Assembly (NCBI GenBank): GCA_001897745.1
Contig: MKUH01000006.1
Span: 286,490-350,489 of the forward strand
DNA: 64,000 nucleotides
Direction: 5' to 3'
Origin: Candidatus Accumulibacter sp. 66-26
Lineage (GTDB): Bacteria; Pseudomonadota; Gammaproteobacteria; Burkholderiales; Rhodocyclaceae
The translations under genes and the position numbers were made by a program. Positions 1 to 9,220 of this stretch are shown piece by piece (the stretch's first letter is position 1; each line of letters starts with the position of its first letter). The notes beneath the pieces were generated by a model. That model was given only the letters and a program-made list of their open reading frames with translations, was not told the origin of the DNA and searched no databases.

Positions 1-470
1 AGCTCGGACAGTTCGAGCGCGCGCGGCGTCACCATGTCCTCCTTGCCCTTGCCGGTGAACACCCAGCCGTTCGGCTTCACCGCCGACGGTGCGACCGGCA
101 GCGCGCCGCCTTCCTGCAGCGCCGGGTGCGAAATGCGGCCGACGTGCCAGAGCTGGATGACGATCTTGCCGCCCTTGGCGTGCACGGCGTCGGTGATCTT
201 CTTCCAGCCGGCAATCTGCTCGGCGCTGTAGATGCCCGGCGTCTGGATGTAGCCCTTGCCCTGCGGCGAAATCTGCGAAGCCTCGCTGATGATCAGGCCG
301 GCGTCGGCGCGCTGCGCGTAGTAGGTGGCCATCAGGTCGGTCGGCACGTCGCCGGCGCCGGCGCGGCTGCGCGTGAGCGGCGCCATGACGATGCGGTTGG
401 CGAGTTGCAGCGCGCCGACGCGGGCGGGCTGGAAGAGATCGGAAGTGTCGTTGTTCGGTTGAGCGGACAT
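1..470 (-). CDS. nemA: Old Yellow Enzyme family alkene reductase (NemA-like), 3' end outside window
   Basis: FMN-dependent NADPH reductase of the Old Yellow Enzyme family, which reduces activated alkenes, maleimides and nitro esters in the cytosol. About 156 N-terminal residues are visible. They include the early barrel strand [10 protein letters not shown], the [15 protein letters not shown] segment and the [12 protein letters not shown] motif that is typical of OYE proteins. The ATG at 468-470 is preceded by AGGAGACC. The gene lies 79 bp downstream of a TetR gene on the same strand, the nemRA arrangement, and an operator-like palindrome sits just before it. The C-terminal half is cut off by the window edge. 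Confidence 0.88.
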   Translation of the reverse strand, partial: MSAQPNNDTSDLFQPARVGALQLANRIVMAPLTRSRAGAGDVPTDLMATYYAQRADAGLIISEASQISPQGKGYIQTPGIYSAEQIAGWKKITDAVHAKGGKIVIQLWHVGRISHPALQEGGALPVAPSAVKPNGWVFTGKGKEDMVTPRALELSE

Positions 471-488
471 CTAGGTCTCCTGTGGCTT

Positions 489-504
489 TGGACTGAACGG
501 TCCG
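489..504. promoter_or_regulatory. Second NemR-like operator, in front of nemA
   Basis: TGGACTGAACGGTCCG agrees at 13 of 16 positions with the perfect palindrome upstream of the TetR gene at 1191-1206. It lies between the TetR stop and the nemA start, so the reductase may have its own regulated promoter. This is inferred from sequence similarity only. Confidence 0.55.
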
Positions 505-549
505 GAAAGGGGGAAGAAAAGGGGGATGAAAGGGGAGGGGACAAGTGGA

Positions 550-1155
550 TCAGGGGCCGCCGCCGAGCAGGCAGTCCAGTTGCGTATCGGCGAGGGCACT
601 CAGCCGGGTGCTGGCGAAGCCGCCCTTGGCCAGGACCTGCAGGCCGGCGACGAGGCCGAGCAGGGCGTCGGCCGTGCGCGCCGGATCGAAGGCGGGCGAC
701 AGCGAGCCGTCGGCCTGCCCGCGCGCGACGGTTTCGGCGAGAAAGGCGGTGAGTTCGTCGAGATGGCGCCGCACGCCGGCTTCGATTTCGGCGTCGTGCG
801 GCGCGAGTTCGACGGCGATGTTCACGATCAGGCAGCCGCAGCGCTCGCCGGGTCGGTGCTTGGCCGGGGCGACGCCGTGTCCGACCCAGGCCGCGAGCAG
901 CGGCGCTACCGGCGCCGTCGATTCCGCGCCGCCGAAATGGCGGCGCGCCTCGGCGAGTTCGCGCGCGCTGTAGCGGCGCAGGGCGGCGAGCAGCACTTCG
1001 CGCTTGCTGCCGAAGCATTCGTAGAAGCTGCTCTTGCTCAGCGCCATGGCGGCCAGCAGGTCGGTCATCGAGGTCGCGGCGTAGCCCTTCAGCCAGAACG
1101 CGTCGAGCGCCCGGTCGAGGACTTGGTCGATATCGAATTCGCGGCAGCGGGACAT
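550..1155 (-). CDS. nemR: TetR/AcrR family repressor, NemR-like
   Basis: A 201-residue TetR regulator. The N-terminal helix-turn-helix (about residues 10-50) contains GYAATSMTDLLAAMALSKSSFYECFGSK, and the C-terminal part is a ligand-binding region with the CGCLIVNIAVELA stretch of the TetR_C family that covers AcuR and NemR. The chosen start is MSRCREFD at 1155, because the open frame further upstream overlaps the divergent methyltransferase and has no family similarity. The gene is transcribed towards nemA. In E. coli, NemR senses electrophiles through cysteines; Cys residues are present here in CGC, but their role is inferred. Confidence 0.85.
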   Translation of the reverse strand: MSRCREFDIDQVLDRALDAFWLKGYAATSMTDLLAAMALSKSSFYECFGSKREVLLAALRRYSARELAEARRHFGGAESTAPVAPLLAAWVGHGVAPAKHRPGERCGCLIVNIAVELAPHDAEIEAGVRRHLDELTAFLAETVARGQADGSLSPAFDPARTADALLGLVAGLQVLAKGGFASTRLSALADTQLDCLLGGGP

Positions 1156-1190
1156 GGCGGACCTGAGCAAAAGAATGTCGCCGATCATAC

Positions 1191-1206
1191 TGGACCGATC
1201 GGTCCA
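1191..1206. promoter_or_regulatory. Perfect 16-bp palindromic operator of the TetR gene
   Basis: TGGACCGATCGGTCCA is a perfect inverted repeat 36 bp upstream of the TetR start codon, where an autoregulatory operator would be expected. It resembles the palindromic GACC/GGTC operator type described for NemR. Confidence 0.75.
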
Positions 1207-1449
1207 GAACAAGCCCCCGCCCGTATCGGCGTGTGCCGGATCGTATCGCCCTGTAACGTTCCGCATCGTCCGCAGCCGCCTCTTTTGCATCTTTCGCCTC
1301 GTTCGCTTCCCGTTTCGCTCCGGCGGTCGCGCGCGGTATTTCCTTCCGGCCGCCTTGCCGGAATGGCGCCGCGCGCGCAAAGCGGCTATCGTTCGCTTCC
1401 GTCCGAACAAGGGGGCGCCCGGTGCGCCGCCCGTTTCCTGGAGCCTGCC

Positions 1450-2037
1450 ATGAGCGCATCCCTGACCGACCTTCTCGACGAACTCGAACGCTTCGGCGCG
1501 TCCAACGACGCTTCCACGGCCGAGCGGCCCCGCCGCATGCTCAACATCACGCGCGATACCGGCGAATTCCTCGCCGTGCTGGTGCATGCCACGAACGCCC
1601 GGCGCATCCTCGAAATCGGCACCTCGAACGGCTATTCGACGCTCTGGCTGGCCGAAGCGGCGCGCGCGACCGGCGGTTCGGTGAGCACGGTCGAATTCTC
1701 CGCGTTCAAGCGGGAGCTCGCCGCGGCGAACTTCGCGCGCGCCGGGCTGGCGTCGCACATCGCCCAGATCCACGACGACGCCGGGCGGGTGCTGGCGGGG
1801 GCCGCCGACGCCGCCTACGACCTGATCTTTCTCGATTCCGAGCGCGGCGAATACTGCGGCTGGTGGCCCGACCTGCGGCGGACGCTGCGTCCGGGCGGCC
1901 TGCTGGTGGTCGACAACGCCACCTCGCACGCGGCGGAAATGGCGCCGTTCATGGCGGGCGTGCGCGCCGACGCGGATTTCGCCTGCAGCCTCGTCCCGGT
2001 CGGCAACGGCGAGTTTCTCGCGACGCGCCTGCGCTAG
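1450..2037 (+). CDS. O-methyltransferase, class I SAM-dependent
   Basis: A 195-residue SAM methyltransferase of the O-methyltransferase family 3 type (COMT/CCoAOMT-like). Motif I is ILEIGTSNGYSTLWLA (about residues 52-67). The acidic residue binding ribose is in VSTVEFS, and the DLIFLDSERGEYCGWW segment holds the metal/SAM-site aspartate. LRPGGLLVVDNA follows, as in the family. The start at 1450 follows a weak ribosome-binding site. The gene stands alone, divergent from the TetR gene, and its substrate cannot be told from the sequence. Confidence 0.85.
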   Translation: MSASLTDLLDELERFGASNDASTAERPRRMLNITRDTGEFLAVLVHATNARRILEIGTSNGYSTLWLAEAARATGGSVSTVEFSAFKRELAAANFARAGLASHIAQIHDDAGRVLAGAADAAYDLIFLDSERGEYCGWWPDLRRTLRPGGLLVVDNATSHAAEMAPFMAGVRADADFACSLVPVGNGEFLATRLR

Positions 2038-2255
2038 CCGCCGCCGCGCCGCGCCGCGCTTGCCGGCCGCCGGCCGCTCGCTCTCCGCCGTCCGCCTTTC
2101 TCACCCGGTCGCCTGACCGCCGCCCGCGCCGCAAGCGGCGCGGCGACGCGAATACGCGGACATCGGTATTGAATTGATCCCGCCGTGCGCGGTCCAATCG
2201 ACGTCAATGACTTCGTCGCGTGCGTCGCGACCACTTCCGGGAGATCGGGCGGCCC

Positions 2256-5200
2256 ATGACTGTCCGTGCATATAAGAAGGTCTTCGTCTTCACGGCGCTC
2301 GGCATCGCCGCCGCCGGGATCGTTTTTCTCGTCGAGGAAGGGCGCCATTTCCGTCTCCAGGCGCATCTGCTTTCCGATATCGGCCAGCAGATCAGCTACC
2401 GCGTCGAACCGGGCGCCAGCCAGCAAATCCGCTTCGGCGGCGGCGGTCCCTACGATCAGCGTCTCGGCTACAGCGCCCTGCCGGACTACATCCAGCGCCT
2501 GCAAGCCGACGGCTACGTCATCAGCGGGCAGGCCCGGCAGTCGCCGCAGCTGCTCAAGGTCATGGACATGGGGCTGTTCGCGCCCTACCGCGAGAAGACG
2601 CAGGCCGGCCTCGGCATCCTCGATTGCCGCAACGATCCGCTCTACGCCGCGCGTTACCCGGAGCGCGTGTTCAGCGACTTCGACGCGGTGCCGCGCGTGC
2701 TGGTCGAGTCGCTGCTCTTCATCGAGAACCGCGAACTGCTCGACGAGTCGCGCCCGCGCCGCAACCCGGCCGTCGAGTGGGACCGCTTCGCGCGCGCCCT
2801 GTTCGACCAACTGGTGCATGCGGTCTACCCCGGCCACGAGGCGCCGGGCGGCAGCACGCTGGCGACGCAGATCGAGAAGTACCGCCATTCGCCGCAGGGG
2901 CGCACGATCGGCGCCCGCGAGAAGCTGCGCCAGATGAGTTCTGCTTCGCTGCGCGCCTATCTGGACGGCGAGGAAACGCTGGAAACGCGCCGTCGCATCG
3001 TGCTCGACTACCTCAACACCGTGCCGCTCTCGGCGCGCCCCGGGCGTGGCGAAGTCAATGGCCTGGGCGACGCGCTGTGGGCATGGTACGGGCGCAACCT
3101 GCAGGACATCGGCGATCTGCCCGCGGCCGGCGAGGAGCGGCTCGGCGCGGATTTCGGGGAAAAGGCGCTGGCCTACAAGCAGGCGCTGTCGCTGATGATC
3201 GCCCAGCGCCGTCCCTCGTACTACCTGAGCGGCAACGGCGACGAACTCGAAGCGCATGCCAACGTCTATCTGCGCCTGCTCGCCGACGCCGGCATCATCA
3301 CGCCCGCCGTGCGCGACGCGGCGCTCGCCCGGCCGATCGCCTTCCGCGCCGGCGGCGCCGAGCGGGCGACGGCCAGCTTCGCCTCGCGCAAGGCGGCCAA
3401 CGCCGTGCGCGTCGGCCTCGCGGCGCAGCTCGGCGTCGCCGGCCTGTACGAACTCGACCGCCTCGATCTCGTGGCGCACAGCACGCTCAACGCCGACCTG
3501 CAGCAGGCCGTCACCGCCCGCCTCGAAGCCCTGCGCGACCCGGCGGTGGCCAAGGCGGCGGGGCTGATCGGCTTCCGCCTGCTCGACCACGGCGATCCGG
3601 CCAAGCTCGTCTACAGCTTCACGCTGTTCGAGCGCACGCCGGGGGCCAACCTCGTGCGCGTGCAGGCCGACAACTTCGAGCAGCCGCTCGACATCAACAA
3701 CGGCAGCAAGCTCGACCTCGGCTCGACAGCCAAGCTGCGCACGCTGCTCAGCTACCTGTCCGCCGTTGCCGAACTGCACGAACGCCTCGGCGGCCTCGGC
3801 GTCAAGGAGCTGCGCGCGCTGCCGGTGCACCGCCAGGACGCGATCACCGCCTGGGCCGTCGACTATCTCGTGAAGCTCCGCGAAAAAGGCACCGGCCCGG
3901 CCGAACTGCGGCCGATGCTCGATGCGGCCATGGAACGCCAGTATTCGGCCAACCCGGGCGAAGGCTTCTTCACCGGCGGCGGCCTGCACCACTTCGACAA
4001 TTTCGACGCCGCCGACAACGGCCGCATCGTCAGCGTGCGCGAGGCGGTGCGCCGCTCGATCAACCTGCCGTTCATCCGCCTGATGCGCGACGTCGTGCGC
4101 TACGCGATGTTCGCCATGCCGTCGTCGAGCCCGACCATCCTCGACGACGTCGCCGACCCGCAGCGCAAGGTCTATCTGGCGCGCTTCGCCGACCGCGAGG
4201 GCCGCGAATTCCTGCATGGCTTCATCGCCCGCTACCGCGGGCTGAGCGCCGAGGACGCCCTGCAGCAGCTGCTCAAGAACAAGCGCCCGACGCCGACGCG
4301 GCTGGCGGTCGTCTTCCGTTCGCTGGAACCGGGGGCCGACGAAGCGGAGTTCGCCGCCTTCCTGAGGCAACACCTGCCGGCGGCGGCGGAGGCCAAGGAC
4401 AAGGCCAAAGCCGAGGCCAGGGTTGCACGCCTCTACCGCGACTATGCGCCGGACCGCTTCAACCTCAACGACCGCGGCTACCTGGCCGGCGTGCATCCGC
4501 TGGAACTGTGGCTGCTCGGCTACCTGCGCCAGCACCCGCAGGCGACGACCGCCGAGATCTTCGCGGCCAGCCGCGACGAGCGGCAGGAAGCCTACGAATG
4601 GCTGTTCAAGCCGCGCAAGAAGGGCGCGCAGGACGCCCGCATCAAGGTCCTGATCGAGGAGGATGCCTTCCGCGAAATCCATCGCGGCTGGAAGCGCCTC
4701 GGCTATCCCTTCGACTCGCTGGTGCCGTCCTACGCCACGGCGCTCGGCTCGTCGGCCGACCGGCCGGGCGCGCTGGCCGAGCTGATGGGAATCCTGCTCA
4801 ACGACGGCGTGCGCCTGCCGACGGTGCGCGTCGAGAGCCTGCTGTTCGCCGCCGGCACGCCCTACGAGACCGAACTCGACTATCGCCCCGGCGCGCCGCA
4901 GCGCGTGCTGCCGGCCGAGGTGGCGCAGGTTGCGCGGCAGGTGCTCGCCGAGGTGATCGAGAACGGCACGGCGGCGCGCCTGAAGGGCGTCTTCCGGCAG
5001 GCCGACGGCTCGCCGCTGACGGTCGGCGGCAAGACCGGCACCGGTGACCACCGCTTCGAGACCTTCGCCAAGGGCGGCGCGCTGATCTCCTCGCGCGTCG
5101 TCGAGCGCTCGGGAACCTTCGTCTTCTATCTCGGCGACCGCCACTTCGGCACGCTGACCGCCTACGTCGGCGGGCCGGACGCGGCCGACTTCCGCTTTAC

Positions 5201-5363
5201 CAGCAGCCTCCCGGTGCAGATCCTGAAGGTTCTGGCGCCGGCCCTCGAAGCGGCGACGCGCGGCGCCGAAGGCGCCGGGCAGGCCTGTCGGCGCCCGCCG
5301 TCGCGGGCGGTGATGGCGCAGCTCGAAGCGCTGCCGACCGGCGGTCCGCTCGAGGTGCGGTGA
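2256..5363 (+). CDS. Class A penicillin-binding-protein-like glycosyltransferase 51/transpeptidase
   Basis: A 1035-residue protein with one N-terminal membrane segment (about residues 8-26). A GT51 region has the catalytic Glu in IENREL (about 155-161) and GGSTLATQ (about 198-205). The transpeptidase region has STAK (about 490-493), SIN (about 601-603) and KTG (about 926-928). The usual EDR of GT51 reads ENR here. The SxN-to-KTG distance is about 320 residues, far longer than in E. coli PBP1b (about 126), so a large insertion is present. ATG 2256 was chosen over the GTG at 2220 because it sits just before the membrane anchor and has GGGAG upstream. It probably polymerises and cross-links peptidoglycan, but the changed motif and insertion make this less certain. 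Confidence 0.8.
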   Translation: MTVRAYKKVFVFTALGIAAAGIVFLVEEGRHFRLQAHLLSDIGQQISYRVEPGASQQIRFGGGGPYDQRLGYSALPDYIQRLQADGYVISGQARQSPQLLKVMDMGLFAPYREKTQAGLGILDCRNDPLYAARYPERVFSDFDAVPRVLVESLLFIENRELLDESRPRRNPAVEWDRFARALFDQLVHAVYPGHEAPGGSTLATQIEKYRHSPQGRTIGAREKLRQMSSASLRAYLDGEETLETRRRIVLDYLNTVPLSARPGRGEVNGLGDALWAWYGRNLQDIGDLPAAGEERLGADFGEKALAYKQALSLMIAQRRPSYYLSGNGDELEAHANVYLRLLADAGIITPAVRDAALARPIAFRAGGAERATASFASRKAANAVRVGLAAQLGVAGLYELDRLDLVAHSTLNADLQQAVTARLEALRDPAVAKAAGLIGFRLLDHGDPAKLVYSFTLFERTPGANLVRVQADNFEQPLDINNGSKLDLGSTAKLRTLLSYLSAVAELHERLGGLGVKELRALPVHRQDAITAWAVDYLVKLREKGTGPAELRPMLDAAMERQYSANPGEGFFTGGGLHHFDNFDAADNGRIVSVREAVRRSINLPFIRLMRDVVRYAMFAMPSSSPTILDDVADPQRKVYLARFADREGREFLHGFIARYRGLSAEDALQQLLKNKRPTPTRLAVVFRSLEPGADEAEFAAFLRQHLPAAAEAKDKAKAEARVARLYRDYAPDRFNLNDRGYLAGVHPLELWLLGYLRQHPQATTAEIFAASRDERQEAYEWLFKPRKKGAQDARIKVLIEEDAFREIHRGWKRLGYPFDSLVPSYATALGSSADRPGALAELMGILLNDGVRLPTVRVESLLFAAGTPYETELDYRPGAPQRVLPAEVAQVARQVLAEVIENGTAARLKGVFRQADGSPLTVGGKTGTGDHRFETFAKGGALISSRVVERSGTFVFYLGDRHFGTLTAYVGGPDAADFRFTSSLPVQILKVLAPALEAATRGAEGAGQACRRPPSRAVMAQLEALPTGGPLEVR

Positions 5364-5438
5364 GGCCGGCGCGGGCGAGCGTCTGCGGCGTCTGCGTTTT
5401 CCCGGCCCCGGCTTCGTCCGGCGGGGCGCCGGAGCCGG

Positions 5439-6065
5439 CTAGGTATTTCCGGCCGCCAGCTTTTTCGTTTCCACCAGCGGCAGCACGCCCTCGATGGCGA
5501 TCCGCTTGCGGTCGGGTTCGACGGTCGTGAGCGCTTCGGTTTCGACGAGCGTCGCGTGGCAGCGCCGCGCGAGTTCCTGGTAGGTCTGCGTGCCTTCCGT
5601 CTTCCACGCGAGTTCCTGGTCGCTCACCGTGCGCACGACCTTGGCCGGCATGCCGGCGACCAGCGAGCGCGACGGGATTTCCATGCCGGCCTTGACGAAG
5701 GCGCAGGCGGCGACGATGCACTCGGCGCCGACCACGGCGTTGTCCATGATCACCGCGTTCATCCCGACCAGCGCGTTGCGCCCGACGCGACAGCCGTGCA
5801 GCACGGCGCCGTGGCCGATGTGCCCGTTTTCCTCGACGACCGTGTCGGTGCCGGGAAAGCCGTGCATGACGCAGGTGTCCTGCACGTTCGCGCCGGCTTC
5901 CAGGATCAGCCGCCCGAAGTCGCCGCGCAGGCTGGCGCAGGGACCGACGTAGCAGCCGGGGCCGACGATGACGTCGCCGATCAGGACGGCGGAGGGATGG
6001 ACGTAGGCGCTCGGGTCGATCACCGGCACAATGCCGTCGATGGCGTAAACGCGGGGGGAAGTCAT
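5439..6065 (-). CDS. paaY: Gamma-carbonic-anhydrase-fold protein, PaaY-like thioesterase
   Basis: A 208-residue left-handed beta-helix protein with hexapeptide repeats from about residue 10 to 160 ([21 protein letters not shown] and following turns). The histidines of [12 protein letters not shown] are in the metal-site position of gamma carbonic anhydrases. The C-terminal helix region (residues 165-205) matches PaaY, a thioesterase that releases dead-end CoA esters during phenylacetate degradation. The start [11 protein letters not shown] was chosen because the longer frame adds only low-complexity sequence. No other paa genes are nearby. It is divergent from an IclR regulator that may control it. 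Confidence 0.82.
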   Translation of the reverse strand: MTSPRVYAIDGIVPVIDPSAYVHPSAVLIGDVIVGPGCYVGPCASLRGDFGRLILEAGANVQDTCVMHGFPGTDTVVEENGHIGHGAVLHGCRVGRNALVGMNAVIMDNAVVGAECIVAACAFVKAGMEIPSRSLVAGMPAKVVRTVSDQELAWKTEGTQTYQELARRCHATLVETEALTTVEPDRKRIAIEGVLPLVETKKLAAGNT

Positions 6066-6301
6066 GGGGCGGCTCCTGCGGGCTGAAGTTCGGGGGCGGG
6101 TGACGGTGTCGGCAGCGTCGGCATTGCGGGCATTGCGGGCATTGTCGGCGCGCGCGCCGGGACGTCGTTCGGTTTTCTTGCCGGAGTTGTCGTCGGGTTT
6201 GTCATTTGCTCCGATCATTCTATAAAATGAAATAAGTTACGCAAAACAGAATTTTCGTGCGCCGCACGCAGGCGGGCGGAATCGGGAAAGGGAGTCGGAC
6301 A

Positions 6302-7153
6302 ATGCGGCAGAAGGCAGCCGCCCGGGCGGAGCCGGGCGACAAGGACAACAGGGACGACCTCGAAGGCGGCGACGGCAAGCACGGCGTGCAGTCGATGGAG
6401 ATCGGCACGCGCATCCTGCAGGCCATCGTCAACGGCCATCGCTCGATGATGCTCAAGGACATCGCGGCGGCGGCCGACATGCCGGCGTCCAAGGTGCACC
6501 GCTATCTGGTCAGCCTGATCCGCGGCGGCCTCGTCGAGCAGGACCCGCTGACCTCGCGCTACGACCTCGGCCCCTTCGCGCTCAACATCGGGCTGGTGGC
6601 CATCGACCGGCTCGACCGCATCCGCCTCGGCATCGGCGCCATCGCCAACCTGCGCGACGAGATCAACGAGACGACGGCGCTCGCCGTATGGAGCGACAAG
6701 GGACCGGTGATCGTGCGCTGGGAGCGTCCGCGCCGGCCGATCACGGTGAACGTGGTGACCGGCACCGCGCTGGAAATGATCACCTCGGCCAGCGGCCGCG
6801 TGTTCGGCGCCTGGCTGCCGCGCGAGACGGTCGAGCCGCTGGTTCAGAAGGAGCTGAAGAATCCGGATCTGCCGGAGGCCTGGAACACGCGCTTCAAGGT
6901 CGACTGCCTGTTCGAGGAGGCGCGCCGCCAGGGCATCGCCACGGTCTCCGGCTACCATCTGGTGCCCGGCGTCGAGGCCGTTGCGGCGCCGGTCTTCAAT
7001 TTCAAGAACGAGATTTCGCTGGCCATGCTCGTCGTCGGCGTGCAGGGCATGTTCGACATGAGTCCGTCAGGCCGGGTGGTGACGGCGCTCAAGGCCGCCG
7101 CGGCCGATCTCTCGGCGCGCCTCGGACATGAAGGCGGCCCCGCCGCGAAGTAG
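6302..7153 (+). CDS. IclR family transcriptional regulator
   Basis: A 283-residue IclR regulator. A charged tail of about 30 residues comes before the winged helix (GTRILQAIVNGHRSMMLKDIAAAADMPASKVHRYL, about residues 35-68). The C-terminal effector domain contains the conserved SASGRVFGAWLP stretch and GVEAVAAPVFNFKNEISLAMLVVG. The ATG follows GGGAGTCGGACA. It is divergent from paaY with about 236 bp between the two starts. IclR proteins commonly control aromatic-acid catabolism, so paaY is a plausible target by inference. Confidence 0.87.
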   Translation: MRQKAAARAEPGDKDNRDDLEGGDGKHGVQSMEIGTRILQAIVNGHRSMMLKDIAAAADMPASKVHRYLVSLIRGGLVEQDPLTSRYDLGPFALNIGLVAIDRLDRIRLGIGAIANLRDEINETTALAVWSDKGPVIVRWERPRRPITVNVVTGTALEMITSASGRVFGAWLPRETVEPLVQKELKNPDLPEAWNTRFKVDCLFEEARRQGIATVSGYHLVPGVEAVAAPVFNFKNEISLAMLVVGVQGMFDMSPSGRVVTALKAAAADLSARLGHEGGPAAK

Positions 7154-7213
7154 CGGCGCGGGTTTGTCCGCCGGTTCTTCGCCCGTTTCGTAGGCGGATT
7201 CCCCGGATCATTC

Positions 7214-7292
7214 TTCGATGAACCTCCGGCTGGCTCTCACGGCCCGGCCTGCTTCGATGGACTCTCCGGTCGGCTTTCACGGCCCGGCCTGC
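7214..7292. repeat. Direct tandem duplication of about 40 bp
   Basis: Two adjacent copies, 7214-7252 and 7253-7292, share TTCGATG at the start and TCACGGCCCGGCCTGC at the end, with a few differences in between. They lie in the space between the convergent IclR and TPR genes. Confidence 0.7.
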
Positions 7293-7375
7293 GCGGCGGG
7301 TTCTCGCGGCCGTCGTTCCCCCGAGTTCCGCTTGCCTCTTTCTCGTTCGGCCGATCCGGCAGGCGCGCTCGCCGC

Positions 7376-8800
7376 TCAGGGCGGCGCGCCGCGTTCTGCG
7401 CCTGCCGCCCACGCGGCGAGGGCGGCGGCGATTTCCACCACCACCGGCGCCCAGTCGCCCGCCGCCGTTTGCCGGAAGAGACGGGCGGTGCCCGGATACC
7501 ACGGCGAATCGCAGCGACCGGCGAGCCAGCGCCAGTCGGTCTTGTATTCCGGCAGCATGATCCAGCAGGGCTTGCCGAGCGCGCCCGCGAGATGGGCGAC
7601 GGCGGTGTCCACGCTGATCACGAGGTCGAGTCCGGCGACGATCGCGGCGCTGTCGGCGAAGTCGTCGATCCCGCCGCCGAGATGGACGAGCGGGAGTCGG
7701 GCCGGCGGCGCCAGCGCCTCGTCTTCGCCGGCTCCCTTCTGCAGGCTGAAGAAGCGCACGCCGGCGACTGCGCCGAGCGGCGCCAGCAGGTGCAGGCCGG
7801 GCAGCGAGCGGTCGGCGTCGTTCTCGAAGCGCGGATTGCCCTTCCAGACCAGCCCGACGCGCAGCGGCGAGCCGCCCGCGCTGCTGTCGTGCGGTGCCAG
7901 TCGTGCGGTCCAGCGCGCGACGTCGTCCGGCGCGGCGCGCAGATAGGGGATGCTCGCCGGAATCGTGTCGAGGCGCGTGCCGAAGCGATAGGGCAGGCTG
8001 AGAGCGGGCACCCAGAAATCGTGCGCATCGGGAATTTCCTCGTCGAGGCCGACGACCGCGTCGACGCCGTCCAGCGTCGCGAACAGGCGCTTCAGCGCCG
8101 GGTGGCACCACAGCGTGATGCGTGCCGCGCCCCGCGCCTTGAGCAGCGGCACGTAGCGGCAGAACTGGATGAGGTCGCCGTGCCCGGCTTCCGGGCAGAC
8201 CAGCAGCGCCTTGCCGGCGAGCGCCTCGCCCTGCCAGCGCGGGCAGTCCAGGCGTCCGGCCAGCCCGGCGTACCAGTTGCGCGCTTCGAGGCATTGCCAG
8301 CCTTCGTCGAAACGCCCCTGGCGCAGGAGCAGATAGCTCAGGTTGAAGCGCGCGCCGGCGTTTTCGGCGTCGAGCGCCAGCGCCTCGCGGTAGCAGGCCT
8401 CGGCTTCCGCTTCGCGCTTCAGGCAGGCGTAGAGGATGCCGGTGTCGGTCCAGACGTGCGGCCAATCGGGGGCGAGCGCGATGGCCTTCCGGCAGGCCGC
8501 CTCGGCTTCCGCGAAGCGCCGGCGCCCGGCGAGCAGCATCGCGAGGTTGATCTGGATGTCCGGCAGCGCCGGCTTGAGTGCCAGCGAGCGGCGATAGCAG
8601 GCTTCGGCCTCCTCCAGCGCGCCGCGCGCTTCGAGCACGAAGCCGAGGTTGCCGTGCGCCTCGGCGCAGTCGGGGTCGATGGCGAGCGCGTTGCGAAAAG
8701 CCGCTTCGGCGCCGGCCTCGTCGCCGGCGGCGAGGCGTTCGCATCCGATCGCGAAGTGCCCGGCGGCGCTGGCCGCCGGGCCTGCGTGGCGGCCGCTCAA
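7376..8800 (-). CDS. Tetratricopeptide-repeat protein with glycosyltransferase-like C-terminal domain
   Basis: A 474-residue protein. Residues from about 12 to 185 form about five TPR units (for example AEAHGNLGFVLEARGALEEAEACYRRSLAL). The C-terminal part (about 200-460) resembles the GT-B/ADP-heptose-type domain of TPR glycosyltransferases, with VGLVWKGNP and a late VISVDTAVAHLAGALGKPCWIMLP segment that forms the nucleotide-sugar site in GT9-like proteins. Such proteins often glycosylate flagellin or other surface proteins. The acceptor is unknown here. A FlxA-like gene lies upstream on the same strand. Confidence 0.8.
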   Translation of the reverse strand: MSGRHAGPAASAAGHFAIGCERLAAGDEAGAEAAFRNALAIDPDCAEAHGNLGFVLEARGALEEAEACYRRSLALKPALPDIQINLAMLLAGRRRFAEAEAACRKAIALAPDWPHVWTDTGILYACLKREAEAEACYREALALDAENAGARFNLSYLLLRQGRFDEGWQCLEARNWYAGLAGRLDCPRWQGEALAGKALLVCPEAGHGDLIQFCRYVPLLKARGAARITLWCHPALKRLFATLDGVDAVVGLDEEIPDAHDFWVPALSLPYRFGTRLDTIPASIPYLRAAPDDVARWTARLAPHDSSAGGSPLRVGLVWKGNPRFENDADRSLPGLHLLAPLGAVAGVRFFSLQKGAGEDEALAPPARLPLVHLGGGIDDFADSAAIVAGLDLVISVDTAVAHLAGALGKPCWIMLPEYKTDWRWLAGRCDSPWYPGTARLFRQTAAGDWAPVVVEIAAALAAWAAGAERGAPP

Positions 8801-8881
8801 GATTGCGCTTTCGTTTGCGAAGGGAGGGTCGGATTCATGCGGATGCCGGGGAGGAAAAGGCTGCGCCGATTGTGCCTCGCT

Positions 8882-9220
8882 TCAGGCGAAGACGTCGACG
8901 TTTTCTCCCAGCCCCGCGTCGCCGGACGTTTCCCTGGACGTCGCCGACGCGCTCGTTTCCTCGGTTGCGGAGTTCTTCTTGTCTTGCGCGGCGTTGCTTT
9001 TTTCCGACTGCAGCTGCGCGATCCTTTCCTGAATTTCGGCGATCTTTCGGGTGATGCGCTCGACCTCCTGAGCGCCGGACTCGGTCGTGGCTTCCTTCTG
9101 TGCGGCGACCAGCTGTTTTTGGTAGGAGGCGAGCTGCTTTTCCAGCGCCGCCAGTTGTGAGTCGCTGCTGCTCGCGCCGCTTGCGGTGCTGATGCCGGAC
9201 GTTCCGATTGCGGAGACCAT
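8882..9220 (-). CDS. FlxA-like coiled-coil protein
   Basis: A 112-residue protein. A Ser/Thr-rich N-terminus is followed by a coiled coil (about residues 24-80) rich in Gln, Lys and Glu (LAALEKQLASYQKQL and ITRKIAEIQERIAQLQ), then a disordered acidic tail. This matches the FlxA-like family, whose founding member in E. coli belongs to the flagellar regulon; its function is unknown. The ATG at 9218-9220 has GGAAAAGCG upstream. Confidence 0.7.
   Translation of the reverse strand: MVSAIGTSGISTASGASSSDSQLAALEKQLASYQKQLVAAQKEATTESGAQEVERITRKIAEIQERIAQLQSEKSNAAQDKKNSATEETSASATSRETSGDAGLGENVDVFA

Noticed and set aside
2034-5144. 1036-residue open frame on the minus strand
   Set aside because: It is fully antisense to the PBP-like gene with its three transpeptidase motifs, and shows no domain. 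GC-rich third positions produce such frames throughout this window.
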